In this document: piece by piece, positions 34,742 to 42,746 of the stretch
How the letters are laid out: each line of letters starts with the position of its first letter
How positions within the stretch are numbered: the stretch's first letter is position 1
Notes under the pieces: generated by a model
Database searches by the model: none
Told to the model about the DNA's origin: nothing
What the model saw: only the letters and a program-made list of their open reading frames with translations
Assembly (NCBI RefSeq): GCF_049532965.1
Contig: NZ_CP186694.1
Location: 3,410,001 to 3,474,000, forward strand
Source: Roseateles sp049532965
GTDB taxonomy: Bacteria > Pseudomonadota > Gammaproteobacteria > Burkholderiales > Burkholderiaceae_C
DNA length: 64,000 nt
Direction: 5' to 3'
Made by a program: the position numbers and the translations under genes

Positions 34742-35896
34742 ATGGCCGGCCCGCCCCTCATCGCGACACCCGCCTCGGCCTCCGGGCGGGCCGGCCCTGC
34801 CGGAACCGGGCCGCAGGACCGCCGCCAGGTGCTGGAGCAACTGCGCGCGGAGATCGCCGCGATGCTGCGCCACGCGCTGGCGACAGGACGCGAAGTCCCG
34901 CCCGCGCTGATGCGCACGGCGCTGACGGCGCTGGGCCCGGGCGAGGACGAGTCGCCCGCGGGCACAGGCCCGGCCGCCACGGCGGCGCTTGGGGTCGCGG
35001 GCGACCCGGAGGCGCTGTCACGGGTACACGCGCGCCTGGCCGCGCTGGTGGCGCCCGCGCGCCCGGGCACCTTGCGGCTGATGCACGCCGCCCGCGACGC
35101 GGGGGCACTGCCGCTGCTCGGTCCGATGCGCAACGTGCGCTGGCTGACGCTGTCGGCGTTCTGCTGCCTGGTCGCCTTCATGGCGGTCGCCCAGTCGCCA
35201 TTGATCGACGGGCCCGCGCTGTCGTCCGACCCGCTGGCGCTCGACGGGCTGCAGCAGGTGACCGTGACCGTCCTGCTGCTGACCGCCGCCGGCCTGGGCG
35301 CGACCTTCCAGGCGCTGTTCACCGCGCAGACCTATGTGTCGCGGGCCACCTACGATCCGCTGCACGACGCCTCGTACTGGATCCGCATCGGCCTGGGCCT
35401 GGTGTCGGGCCTGATGCTCGCGGTGCTCATCCCGATGGAGAGCTCGGACAACGCCGGCTCGCTGCAGCGTCCCCTGCTGGCGCTGCTGGGCGGCTTCTCC
35501 GCGCGCCTCACCCACCGGGTGCTGCAACGGCTGGTGGACACGGTGGACTCGATGTTCGACAGCGATCGCCAGCAACTGGTCGAGCAGACGCGGGCCCACT
35601 CGCAGGCCGAGGCGCGGCAATCGGCGATGCAGGCACGGCTGGCGCTGGCGCGGCAACTGATGGGTGTGCAAGGCGAGCTGCTGACGACCGCGCCGGACGA
35701 CGCGGCGCGGCAACGGTTGTCGGCGATGCTGGACAAGCTGTTGGCAGGGGCGCCGACGCCCGGCGCGACGGAGACGCCCGAGGCACCCGACGCACCCGAC
35801 GCACCCGACGCACCCGGCACATCGGGCACGCCGGGCACGCCGGGCACGCCGGGCACGCCGGGCGCAGGGGCCGCGCCGGACAGGCCCGGCGCCTGA
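34742..35896 (+). CDS. Membrane protein with disordered repeat tail
   Basis: 384 residues from ATG 34742. A helical N-terminal cytoplasmic part (about 1-135, RRQVLEQLRAEIAAMLRHAL) is followed by at least three hydrophobic segments (about 140-160, 178-202, 222-240) and a charged helical region (VDTVDSMFDSDRQQLVEQTRAHSQAEAR). The C-terminal ~35 residues are tandem APD and GTP (Gly-Thr-Pro) repeats encoded by nine-base DNA repeats. No family recognised. It is the last gene of the GH108/DUF2589 cluster and ends four bases before the convergent regulator gene. Confidence 0.65.
   Translation: MAGPPLIATPASASGRAGPAGTGPQDRRQVLEQLRAEIAAMLRHALATGREVPPALMRTALTALGPGEDESPAGTGPAATAALGVAGDPEALSRVHARLAALVAPARPGTLRLMHAARDAGALPLLGPMRNVRWLTLSAFCCLVAFMAVAQSPLIDGPALSSDPLALDGLQQVTVTVLLLTAAGLGATFQALFTAQTYVSRATYDPLHDASYWIRIGLGLVSGLMLAVLIPMESSDNAGSLQRPLLALLGGFSARLTHRVLQRLVDTVDSMFDSDRQQLVEQTRAHSQAEARQSAMQARLALARQLMGVQGELLTTAPDDAARQRLSAMLDKLLAGAPTPGATETPEAPDAPDAPDAPGTSGTPGTPGTPGTPGAGAAPDRPGA
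35783..35871 (+). repeat. Two short coding tandem repeats
   Basis: Four copies of a nine-base unit GCACCCGAC (last copy varied) are followed by four copies of GGGCACGCC, all in frame, encoding APD and GTP tripeptides. Such arrays are prone to slippage in multiples of three residues. Confidence 0.85.
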
Positions 35897-35900
35897 GCGG

Positions 35901-36542
35901 TCACGGACGAGCGAGGCCCTCCCGGATGGCGTAGCGGGTGATGTCGGCCACGCCGCGCAACCCCAGCTTGTTGACCGCGTGCTCGCGGTGCGACGCCACC
36001 GTCTTCTGGCTCACGCCCAGCTGCGCGGCAATGTGCTTGGTCGACAACCCCTCGGCCAGCAATTGCACGATCTCGCGCTCCTTGGGCGTGAGCCGGACGA
36101 AGGCGCTGGGCGCGGCCGTCGGCTGGGCGCACGCGATGACGGCGGCCTCGGTCAGCGACGGGCTCAGGTAGAACTGGCGCCGGCCGAGCGCACCGATCGC
36201 ACGCACCAGCTCGTCGACGCCGCTGTCCTTGGCCAGGATGCCGCTGGCGCCGGCGTCGAGCGCCGCGCGCATGCGATGCGGCGGCTCGTCGTCGGCCAGG
36301 CACAGCACGCGGGTGGACGGCGACGCCGCCACGATGCGCTGCGTCGTGTCGACGCAGTTGAGCCCCGGCAGCTCCATGTCCATCAGTACCACTTCCGGCC
36401 GCAGCCGGACGGCCAGCCGTACCGCTTCCTGGCCGTCGCCCGCCTGGGCCACCAGCTCCTGCCCGCCCTGTTCCTGGATCAGCGAGGCCAGCGCCTCGCG
36501 CAGCAGTTGATGACGCGCGATCACCATCAATCGAGTTCGCAT
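35901..36542 (-). CDS. NarL/FixJ-type regulator with degenerate receiver
   Basis: 213 residues from ATG 36542, which has AGGGAG upstream; an in-frame ATG at 36578 lacks one. N-terminal receiver fold: phosphoacceptor D55 (VVLMDMELPG) and K105 (ILAKDSG) are kept, but the metal-binding acidic pair near residue 10 is replaced by ARH (VIARHQLLRE). Phosphorylation by the normal Mg-dependent route is therefore doubtful. The C-terminal LuxR-type HTH is intact (RLTPKEREIVQLLAEGLSTKHIAAQLGVSQKTVASH). It is convergent with the GH108/DUF2589 cluster and no kinase is near, so it may be an atypical regulator of that cluster. Confidence 0.85.
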   Translation of the reverse strand: MRTRLMVIARHQLLREALASLIQEQGGQELVAQAGDGQEAVRLAVRLRPEVVLMDMELPGLNCVDTTQRIVAASPSTRVLCLADDEPPHRMRAALDAGASGILAKDSGVDELVRAIGALGRRQFYLSPSLTEAAVIACAQPTAAPSAFVRLTPKEREIVQLLAEGLSTKHIAAQLGVSQKTVASHREHAVNKLGLRGVADITRYAIREGLARP

Positions 36543-36855
36543 GCTTGTTTGCTCCCTGTTAATCGAGCCCTGCGACATGGGCTACGTGGGCAATTGCAAA
36601 CAGGATCGGAAGCCTCCGCAATCGAGGCGATACCGCGAATGAGGTCAGCGATTCACCGAGACGCGTCTCGGTGCGCGGCCGCGGTCCGATGGCACCGCAA
36701 GGCAAGGCCTGGCACAGGCAGGCGTTGGGGCGCGCGCAACTGTAATGTCTTGCAGGGCGGGCGTTGTGACCCCGCGACTGAGGGAGGCGGCGGGCGGCGA
36801 ACCGGCCGTCCCCGTTGAGGCGCGCCCGCGTCGATGGCATGTGACATGCAGGTCG
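36543..36855. other. Intergenic region upstream of the LuxR-type regulator
   Basis: 313 bases between the regulator start and the end of the next minus-strand gene. It should contain the regulator promoter; the best landmark is GCAATTGCAAACA at 36590-36602, a 13-mer also found at 1555-1567. At 36839-36861 the inverted repeat ATGTGAC/GTCACAT with a nine-base spacer overlaps the stop codon of the hydrolase gene. No gene is supported here. Confidence 0.4.
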
Positions 36856-37710
36856 TCACATCCCTTCATCGCCCTCCAGGAACCGCGCAACGACCTCGAA
36901 GTGCGCCGGCACGTTCAACGCCGGCGCATGTCCGCAACCGGCAATGGTCACGACCGACGCCTTCGGCCCGCGCACGCGCATGGCGGCCGCGGTTTCCGGC
37001 AGCAGAAGATCCGACGCTTCGCCGCGCAGGCACAACACCGGCAGGCTCAGCGAGTCCCACTCGGTCCACCGCTTGTAGTCGTCCGGATGGACGAAGAACT
37101 GCCGCACCATCGCAGGGTCGTAGTGCGGCGTGACGCGGCCGTCCGGCAGCCGGCGCATGGAGGTCTCCGTCAGCCGCCGCCATTGCGCGTCGCTCATCCA
37201 GCCGTAGGGCTGATAGACCTTGCGGAAGTAGCGCTCCAGCTCCGACACCGTGTCGAACGCGGCCGGGTTGCCCGCATACCCGCGGATCCGCTCGATGGCC
37301 GGTTCGGCGAGTTCGGGCCCGATGTCGTTCAGCACCAGCCGCTGGATTCGACCGCGCAACGAGGTCGCCGCCGCCAGTAACCCCGTCGCGCCGCCCATCG
37401 AAGTGCCGACCCAGTGGAATCGCGCCAGCCCGAGCTGATCGACCAACGCCACCGCGAGCTTCACGTAGAACGCGAGGCAGTACTCCCGGTCCGGGTCCGG
37501 ACTCCACTGAGACAGCCCTCGGCCGATCGTGTCGGGGCAGATCACGAAGTAGCGTCCGGTGCCGGCGAGATGCTCGGCCAGGTCGTCCATGTCGCGCCCG
37601 GTGCGCGCCAGCCCATGCCAGGCGATCACCGGTTGGGCACCGGCGTCGCCCCAGGCCAGGTAATGGATCTCGCGGCCCTCGCAGCGCAGGTAATTCGACG
37701 TCGACTTCAC
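36856..37710 (-). CDS. Intracellular alpha/beta hydrolase at the end of the Liv/PHB operon
   Basis: 284 residues from the GTG at 37710, which overlaps the livM stop by four bases (GTGA). No signal peptide. Hydrolase features: VIAWHGLARTGRDMDDL (oxyanion hole), FVICPDTIGRGLSQ, nucleophile elbow WVGTSMGGATGL and a terminal IAGCGHAPALN histidine, with an Asp in EASDLLLPET. This type includes intracellular 3-hydroxybutyrate oligomer hydrolases and other esterases. As last gene behind a secreted PHB depolymerase and a Liv-type importer it is well placed to cleave imported short oligomers; this is inference from context. Confidence 0.85.
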   Translation of the reverse strand: MKSTSNYLRCEGREIHYLAWGDAGAQPVIAWHGLARTGRDMDDLAEHLAGTGRYFVICPDTIGRGLSQWSPDPDREYCLAFYVKLAVALVDQLGLARFHWVGTSMGGATGLLAAATSLRGRIQRLVLNDIGPELAEPAIERIRGYAGNPAAFDTVSELERYFRKVYQPYGWMSDAQWRRLTETSMRRLPDGRVTPHYDPAMVRQFFVHPDDYKRWTEWDSLSLPVLCLRGEASDLLLPETAAAMRVRGPKASVVTIAGCGHAPALNVPAHFEVVARFLEGDEGM

Positions 37711-38780
37711 ATGCCTCTCCTCGCCTGCCGCAGCCGCCCGACCAGCCCGTTCGGGAAGTGATAGACCGCCAGCACGAACAACACACCCAGCCACAGCAGC
37801 CAGCGCTCCGGCGCGATCAGGGCCGACAGCACCGGCACGCCCTCCACCGCCGACGCCCCCACGCGCATCAGGTCCTGCAGATAGCTCTGCGCCAGCACGA
37901 AGAGCGCGCTGCCGATCACCGAGCCATAGATCGTCCCCATGCCGCCGATGACGACGATCAGCAGGATGTCCAGCATGATCTCGAACGACAGCGACGTGTC
38001 CGGCCCGTTGTAGCGCAACCAGATCGCCAGCAGCGCGCCGGAAAGCGTCGCGAACACCGCCGCCAGCAGCGTCGACAAGGTCCGGTAGGTCACGAGCCGG
38101 TAGCCGATGGCCTCCGCCCGGAAGTCGTTGTCCCGAATGGCTTGCAGCACCCGGCCGAACGGCGAATTGACGATGCGCAGCAACGCCAGCACCAGGACGA
38201 CCGTCACGACCAGCATCAGGTAGTAGCTCAGCAGCCTGCCGTCGAGCGACACCCCCAGGAAGGGCGTCTCGGAGAACTCGGTCGACGGTGACAGCAGGGC
38301 CGGCAACCGGAAGTTGAGACCGTCCTCGCCGCCGGTCAGGTCCGACAGCTGCGAAGCCAGTCCCTGGAAGGCGGCCGCGACGGCGAGCGTGATCATCGCG
38401 AAGAAGATCGCCTTCACGCGCAGCGAGAACAGACCGATCACCAGCGCCAGCGCCAGCGACAGCAGCAAGGCGCCCCCGACGCCAATCGCGATGGCCGTGA
38501 AGCCGGGCTCCATGCGCGAGCTGGCGATGGCGACGCCGTACGCGCCGATGCCGAAGAACATCGTGTGCGCGAAGCTGACGATGCCGGTGTAGCCGAGCAG
38601 CAGGTCGTAGCTGCCGACGAGGACGATGAACACCAGGATCTTGGCGGCAACGTTGAGCGCCTTCGTGCCGGGAAAGAGGAACGGCGTCAGCGTCAGGGCC
38701 AGCACCGTGATCAGCAGCAAGGCCGCCAGCACGCGGCTGCGCGGCAGATCGTGCGAAAGGAGCGAACGGATCAGGGTCAC
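37707..38780 (-). CDS. livM: Liv-type ABC transporter permease (LivM)
   Basis: 357 residues with about ten membrane segments. It shows the branched-chain amino acid permease pattern of LivM: LLGYTGIVSFAHTMFFGIGAYGVAI, the cytoplasmic EAA-like loop FGRVLQAIRDNDFRAEAIGY, and the terminal DILLIVVIGGMGTIYGSVIGSALF. It forms the membrane channel with LivH. The start is 15 bases downstream of livH. Substrate is predicted by context not to be an amino acid but a product of polyester cleavage. Confidence 0.9.
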   Translation of the reverse strand: MTLIRSLLSHDLPRSRVLAALLLITVLALTLTPFLFPGTKALNVAAKILVFIVLVGSYDLLLGYTGIVSFAHTMFFGIGAYGVAIASSRMEPGFTAIAIGVGGALLLSLALALVIGLFSLRVKAIFFAMITLAVAAAFQGLASQLSDLTGGEDGLNFRLPALLSPSTEFSETPFLGVSLDGRLLSYYLMLVVTVVLVLALLRIVNSPFGRVLQAIRDNDFRAEAIGYRLVTYRTLSTLLAAVFATLSGALLAIWLRYNGPDTSLSFEIMLDILLIVVIGGMGTIYGSVIGSALFVLAQSYLQDLMRVGASAVEGVPVLSALIAPERWLLWLGVLFVLAVYHFPNGLVGRLRQARRGM

Positions 38781-38795
38781 GACGTGCTCCTCGTC

Positions 38796-39842
38796 TCAAC
38801 GGTGGCTGACCGGATACAGGCCCTGCGGGCGCCACAACAGCACGGCCACCATCAGCGCGATGTTGGAGAACAGTGCCGCCTTCGGCGCCACGAAGCCGCA
38901 GTAATTGGCCATCAGCCCGACCAGCAGCGCGCCGGCGAAGCAGCCCAGCGTCGAGCCCAGTCCGCCGATGATGATGACGATGAAGATCAGCGTGTTCACC
39001 TGCGCGCCGATCTGCGGCACGACGCTCTGCTGATACAGCCCCCACAGCACGCCACCGAGACCGGCGAGGCCGGACCCGGCCACGAACACCGCGACGAACA
39101 GCCGGCGGATGCGATACCCGAGGCTCTCGACCATCTCGCGGTCCTGCACGCCGGCGCGGATCAGCAGGCCGAGCTTGGTGCGATTGAGCACCCACAGCAA
39201 GCCGGCGAAGACCAGCAAGCCCACCACGACGGCGACCAGGCGGAACTTCTCCACCGCCACATCGCCGATCACCAGCGCGCCGCGCAGCGACTCCGGCGGC
39301 TGCAGCGGGACCATCTGCGGGCCCCAGACCAGCTTGATCAGCTCCTCCCCGATGATCATGCCGCCCATCGTGATGAGGATCTGCTTCAGGTGCATGCCGT
39401 AGACCGGCCGCACCAGCACGCGCTCGAAGACCAGCCCCAACGCCGCGGCGCTGACGATGCCGGCCAGCGCCGCCACGGCCACCGCGGCCAGGTTGGCGGC
39501 CAGCGATGGACTCACGGCCAGTCCCCCGGCGGTGTTCATCGCCGCCATCACTGTCGTGGCGACAAAGGCGCCGAGCGCGATGAACACGCCATGGCCGAAA
39601 TTGAGCACGTCCATCAGGCCGAAGACCAGCGTCAGGCCGGAAGCGATGACAAAGATGATCAGCCCCATCGCCAGGCCGGCGATGGTCAGCGTCGCCCAGC
39701 TCGATGTCGAGCCGACCAGCGGCCAGGCCGCCAGCGCCAGCACCACGATCAACAGCAGCGGGATGGCATCGAAGCGCGCCTGCGGCACCGTCTCGGCGGC
39801 GGCGGCGCTGCTGCCCGGAACGGAGAGGGATGGGGTGGACAT
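38796..39842 (-). CDS. livH: Liv-type ABC transporter permease (LivH)
   Basis: 348 residues from ATG 39842, preceded by AGGAAGGA at four bases; an ATG at 39860 that overlaps the livF stop (ATGA) is the alternative start. Eight to nine membrane segments. LivH signatures: LTLVFGLMDVLNFGHGVFIALGAFVA, LVFERVLVRPVYGMHLKQILIT, LGLLIRAGVQDREMVESLGY (EAA loop) and the GLGGVLWGLYQQSVVPQIG stretch. An N-terminal Ser/Ala-rich extension of ~25 residues is longer than usual. Partner of livM. Confidence 0.9.
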   Translation of the reverse strand: MSTPSLSVPGSSAAAAETVPQARFDAIPLLLIVVLALAAWPLVGSTSSWATLTIAGLAMGLIIFVIASGLTLVFGLMDVLNFGHGVFIALGAFVATTVMAAMNTAGGLAVSPSLAANLAAVAVAALAGIVSAAALGLVFERVLVRPVYGMHLKQILITMGGMIIGEELIKLVWGPQMVPLQPPESLRGALVIGDVAVEKFRLVAVVVGLLVFAGLLWVLNRTKLGLLIRAGVQDREMVESLGYRIRRLFVAVFVAGSGLAGLGGVLWGLYQQSVVPQIGAQVNTLIFIVIIIGGLGSTLGCFAGALLVGLMANYCGFVAPKAALFSNIALMVAVLLWRPQGLYPVSHR

Positions 39843-39856
39843 CGGGTCCTTCCTGC

Positions 39857-40660
39857 TCATTGATGCGCCGCCAGCGACAGACCCAGCAGGCGCTGCTGCA
39901 GCGCCTCGTCCTCCGCCAGCTCGGCCATGCGACCGGCGTGCGCGACGCGTCCGTCGTCCATCACCGCGACGCTGTCGCCCAGCGCCCGGGCGACCATGAA
40001 GTTCTGCTCGACCAGCAGCACCGTCGTGCGGCCGCCGTCGCGGCCGCGCTTGATCTCCTGCAGCGCCTCGATGAGGTTGCGGATGATCGCCGGCGCCAGG
40101 CCCTTGGTCGGCTCGTCGATCAGCAGCAGGCGGCGCGGCTCCACCATGGCGCGCGCGATCGCCAGCATCTGCTTCTGCCCGCCGCTGAGCTTGCCGGCCG
40201 GATACAGCCAGAACTTGCGCAGCGCGGGGAAGAGCCCGAACAGCCAGTCCAGCCGCGCGGTGTCGAGCTCGTCCAGCGAGCGTGCACGGCGCGCGGCCAG
40301 CAGCAGGTTCTCGCGCACCGTCAGGTCGCCGAAGATGCCCATGTTCTCCGGCACGTAGGCGATGTCCGCGCGCGCGATCTCGGGCGTCGGCAGCGTCTGG
40401 ATCGGACGGCCGTCCAGCAGCACACGCCCTGCGCTCGCGCGCCACAGGCCCATCACCGTGCGCAGCGTCGTCGTCTTGCCGGCGCCATTGCGGCCCAGCA
40501 GCATCGTCACCTCGCCAGAGGGCACGACCAGGTCGACGCCGTGCAGGATGTGATACGCGCCGATGTGGGTATGAATGCCCTCCAGCCGCAGAAAAGGCAT
40601 GCCCGCGGCCTCGTTCGCGCCGGTCGCGCCGGTCGCGGTCGCCGTTTCGGCCGCACTCAT
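39857..40660 (-). CDS. livF: Liv-type ABC transporter ATPase (LivF)
   Basis: 267 residues. ABC ATPase with Walker A GRNGAGKTTT, Q-loop region YVPENMGIFGDLTVRENL, signature LSGGQKQML, Walker B LLLIDEPTKGLAP and H-loop region VLLVEQNF. The EN after the Q-loop and EQNF are typical for LivF. The first ~20 residues are an Ala/Thr-rich extension. It overlaps livG by four bases and livH (alternative start) likewise, so the transporter genes are translated together. Confidence 0.93.
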   Translation of the reverse strand: MSAAETATATGATGANEAAGMPFLRLEGIHTHIGAYHILHGVDLVVPSGEVTMLLGRNGAGKTTTLRTVMGLWRASAGRVLLDGRPIQTLPTPEIARADIAYVPENMGIFGDLTVRENLLLAARRARSLDELDTARLDWLFGLFPALRKFWLYPAGKLSGGQKQMLAIARAMVEPRRLLLIDEPTKGLAPAIIRNLIEALQEIKRGRDGGRTTVLLVEQNFMVARALGDSVAVMDDGRVAHAGRMAELAEDEALQQRLLGLSLAAHQ

Positions 40661-41412
40661 GCGGCCTCCGGCATTGCCAGCCCCAGGTAGGCGTTCTGCA
40701 CCACCGGCGAGGCGATCACCGCCGCCGGCTCGCCATCGGCCACCAACTGCCCGTTGTGCAGCACGACGATGCGATCGGCCAGTTCGCGCACCACGTCCAT
40801 CTTGTGCTCGACCAGCAGGATCGTGTGCGCCCGCTCGGCCTTCAGCGCACGGATCAGGTCGAGGATCACCGGCACCTCGTCCACGCTCATGCCGGCCGTC
40901 GGCTCGTCGAAGAGGTAGACCTTCGGCCGCAGCGCCATCAGCATCGCGACCTCCAGCTTGCGCTGGTCGCCGTGCGGCAGGCTGGCGGCCGGCGCGTCGG
41001 ACCGATGGCCGAGCCGGACGCGCTCGACGATGGCGCGCGCCTCGTCGAGCAGCTCGCGGTGATGCAGCCAGACCGACAGCATGCGCAAGCCCTCGCCCCG
41101 CCGCGACTGCACGGCGAGCCGCACGTTCTCGAGCACGCTCAGCGTCGGGAACAGCTGTGTCAGCTGGAACGCGCGCCCCAGTCCGCGCCGCGTGCGCAGC
41201 GGCGCGGACATCCGGGTGAGGTCCTCGCCGTCGAGCAACACACGGCCCGCCGTGGCGCCGAGCTGTCCCGAGATCAGGTTGAAGTAGGTGGTCTTGCCGG
41301 CGCCGTTCGGGCCGACGATCGCCGTCAGCGTGCCCGCATGGAAGGCACAGCTGACGCGATCCACCGCCGTGTGGCCGCCGAAGCGGATCGTGAGGTCGCG
41401 GGTCTCGAGCAT
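40657..41412 (-). CDS. livG: Liv-type ABC transporter ATPase (LivG)
   Basis: 251 residues. Walker A GPNGAGKTTYFN, LivG-specific GRAFQLTQLFPTLSVLENV and Walker B KVYLFDEPTAGMS are present. The signature motif is LPHGDQRKLE, the LivG-type variant of LSGGQ, and the H-loop region is ILLVEHKMDVV. It follows the depolymerase gene by 22 bases. The short form (no long C-terminal tail) is common in betaproteobacteria. Confidence 0.93.
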   Translation of the reverse strand: MLETRDLTIRFGGHTAVDRVSCAFHAGTLTAIVGPNGAGKTTYFNLISGQLGATAGRVLLDGEDLTRMSAPLRTRRGLGRAFQLTQLFPTLSVLENVRLAVQSRRGEGLRMLSVWLHHRELLDEARAIVERVRLGHRSDAPAASLPHGDQRKLEVAMLMALRPKVYLFDEPTAGMSVDEVPVILDLIRALKAERAHTILLVEHKMDVVRELADRIVVLHNGQLVADGEPAAVIASPVVQNAYLGLAMPEAA

Positions 41413-41434
41413 GAGGCGCAGGTCCTGACCGCCC

Positions 41435-42658
41435 TCACGGACAGGTGCCGATCACGTAGTAGTTGGGGGCCGTCTGCTTCAGCGTCGTGGTGACGTAGAT
41501 GTTCCAGAACCCCATGCTGTCGTTGGACCCGTTGGCATAGGTCAGGCCCCACAGCGCATAGGCGCGGCCTGCGGTCGTGTGCGCGTAGTTGGACGCGGTG
41601 AAGCAGGTGGCCGGCGTACCCGGATTGCCGGTGCCGCCTGCGACCTTGTCCACCATCGCCTTGATCGCGGTCACCTGCGCCCCCGCCTTCTGCGCGAAGT
41701 TGGAGCCGTACCAGCCGATCCAGTCCCAGCAGCCATTCGGATTCGGCAGCATGCCGCTGGCGGCCGTCGAACGTGCGGTGTTGTCGACGCGCGTTTGCGG
41801 GAACAGCACGACGATGCTGTTGGTGTCGGCCCAGCGCGAGTACCCGGTGTTCCTCACGAACCGGTCGCCGATGGTCGCGTAGTTCTGCTGGCAGCCATGG
41901 AGCGCGACGTGCAGCTTGCAGACCTGCCCGGCCGCGCAGTTGGCCGGCACGTAGGCCCAGCCGGTCGACGCCATGCCGGGGTTGCTGCCGAAGGCGGTCT
42001 GGTCGAACTCGATGTAGTTGGCGGCGGCCGGACTGTCGTTGCGCGGCTGGAGCGTGCCGTAGAGCTGGGTCAGCACCGCCTTCGCGCCGTCGTAGCCGCA
42101 ATTGGCGATGTAGGGCGAGGCGCTGGAGCCGCAACTGTTGTTGCCGGTGGCGTCGAAGTCGGTCGGCAGCACGTGTGCGGTGCCGCTGCGCTGCACGTAG
42201 CTCAGGTTGGCCGACGCGACGCCGTTGTTCACGTACTGCGTCTGCAGCGCGTTCATCGGATTGGGGCCCACCGTGGTGTCGCTGGTGCCGACGAACAGGT
42301 AGACCTTCTGCGACGCGATGTGGCTCTTCGCGTCGATCGCCGTGCCGCTCCAGTTGTTGATGTCGGCCTGCATCGTGTTCAGCGCCGACGACGAGATCGA
42401 CGCGTTGTACATGCACGCCGTGTAGTTGCTGTGGCCGGCGCACATATAGGGTCCCGCCGCGAAGACGCCGACGCCCTTGAAGGTCGACGAATGGGCCACC
42501 CCGAGCTGGTTGGCCATGAAGCCGCCCGACGACAGCCCCGACACGGTGATCTGCGTCTTGTCGATATTGAGCGTGGGCAGCGGCACGGCCGCATGGCCGG
42601 CGCCGGCGAGGACCCAGGCCGCGGCAGCGGCCAGGAGACGGATCGCGGAAGACTTCAT
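41435..42658 (-). CDS. phaZ: Secreted poly(3-hydroxybutyrate) depolymerase
   Basis: 407 residues with a Sec signal (about 1-23, ending GHAA). The mature enzyme starts LPTLNIDKTQITVSGLSSGGFMANQLGVAHSS; GLSSG holds the catalytic serine (S43), with the family's GFMANQLGVAHS following. Further conserved parts are GVGVFAAGPY, VYLFVGTSDTTVGPNPM, LHVALHGCQQNY and GCWDWIGWYG. This matches the short extracellular PHB depolymerases of the type found in Burkholderiales, without a separate substrate-binding domain; the C-terminal ~45 residues form a small Tyr/Asn-rich domain (CFTASNYAHTTAGRAYALWG) that may bind polymer. It lies inside a Liv-type transport operon. Confidence 0.88.
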   Translation of the reverse strand: MKSSAIRLLAAAAAWVLAGAGHAAVPLPTLNIDKTQITVSGLSSGGFMANQLGVAHSSTFKGVGVFAAGPYMCAGHSNYTACMYNASISSSALNTMQADINNWSGTAIDAKSHIASQKVYLFVGTSDTTVGPNPMNALQTQYVNNGVASANLSYVQRSGTAHVLPTDFDATGNNSCGSSASPYIANCGYDGAKAVLTQLYGTLQPRNDSPAAANYIEFDQTAFGSNPGMASTGWAYVPANCAAGQVCKLHVALHGCQQNYATIGDRFVRNTGYSRWADTNSIVVLFPQTRVDNTARSTAASGMLPNPNGCWDWIGWYGSNFAQKAGAQVTAIKAMVDKVAGGTGNPGTPATCFTASNYAHTTAGRAYALWGLTYANGSNDSMGFWNIYVTTTLKQTAPNYYVIGTCP

Positions 42659-42746
42659 GGGTTACCTCCTTGATTGGCGCCGTGCATGCCGCGGCGCCGC
42701 GGTGTCAGCGTTGCGCTTGCAGCGCTGTCTTCTCAGCGTGACGTTT

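Noticed and set aside
35783..35871. CRISPR-like array
   Set aside because: Contiguous nine-base repeats without spacers, in frame with the protein; simple coding tandem repeats.
36856..39195. Apparent hydrolase fused to a long N-terminal extension
   Set aside because: The extension is livM read in the wrong frame; the hydrolase starts at the GTG overlapping the livM stop.
38796..40445. LivH with long N-terminal extension
   Set aside because: The upstream part is livF in another frame; a strong ribosome binding site marks the start at 39842.
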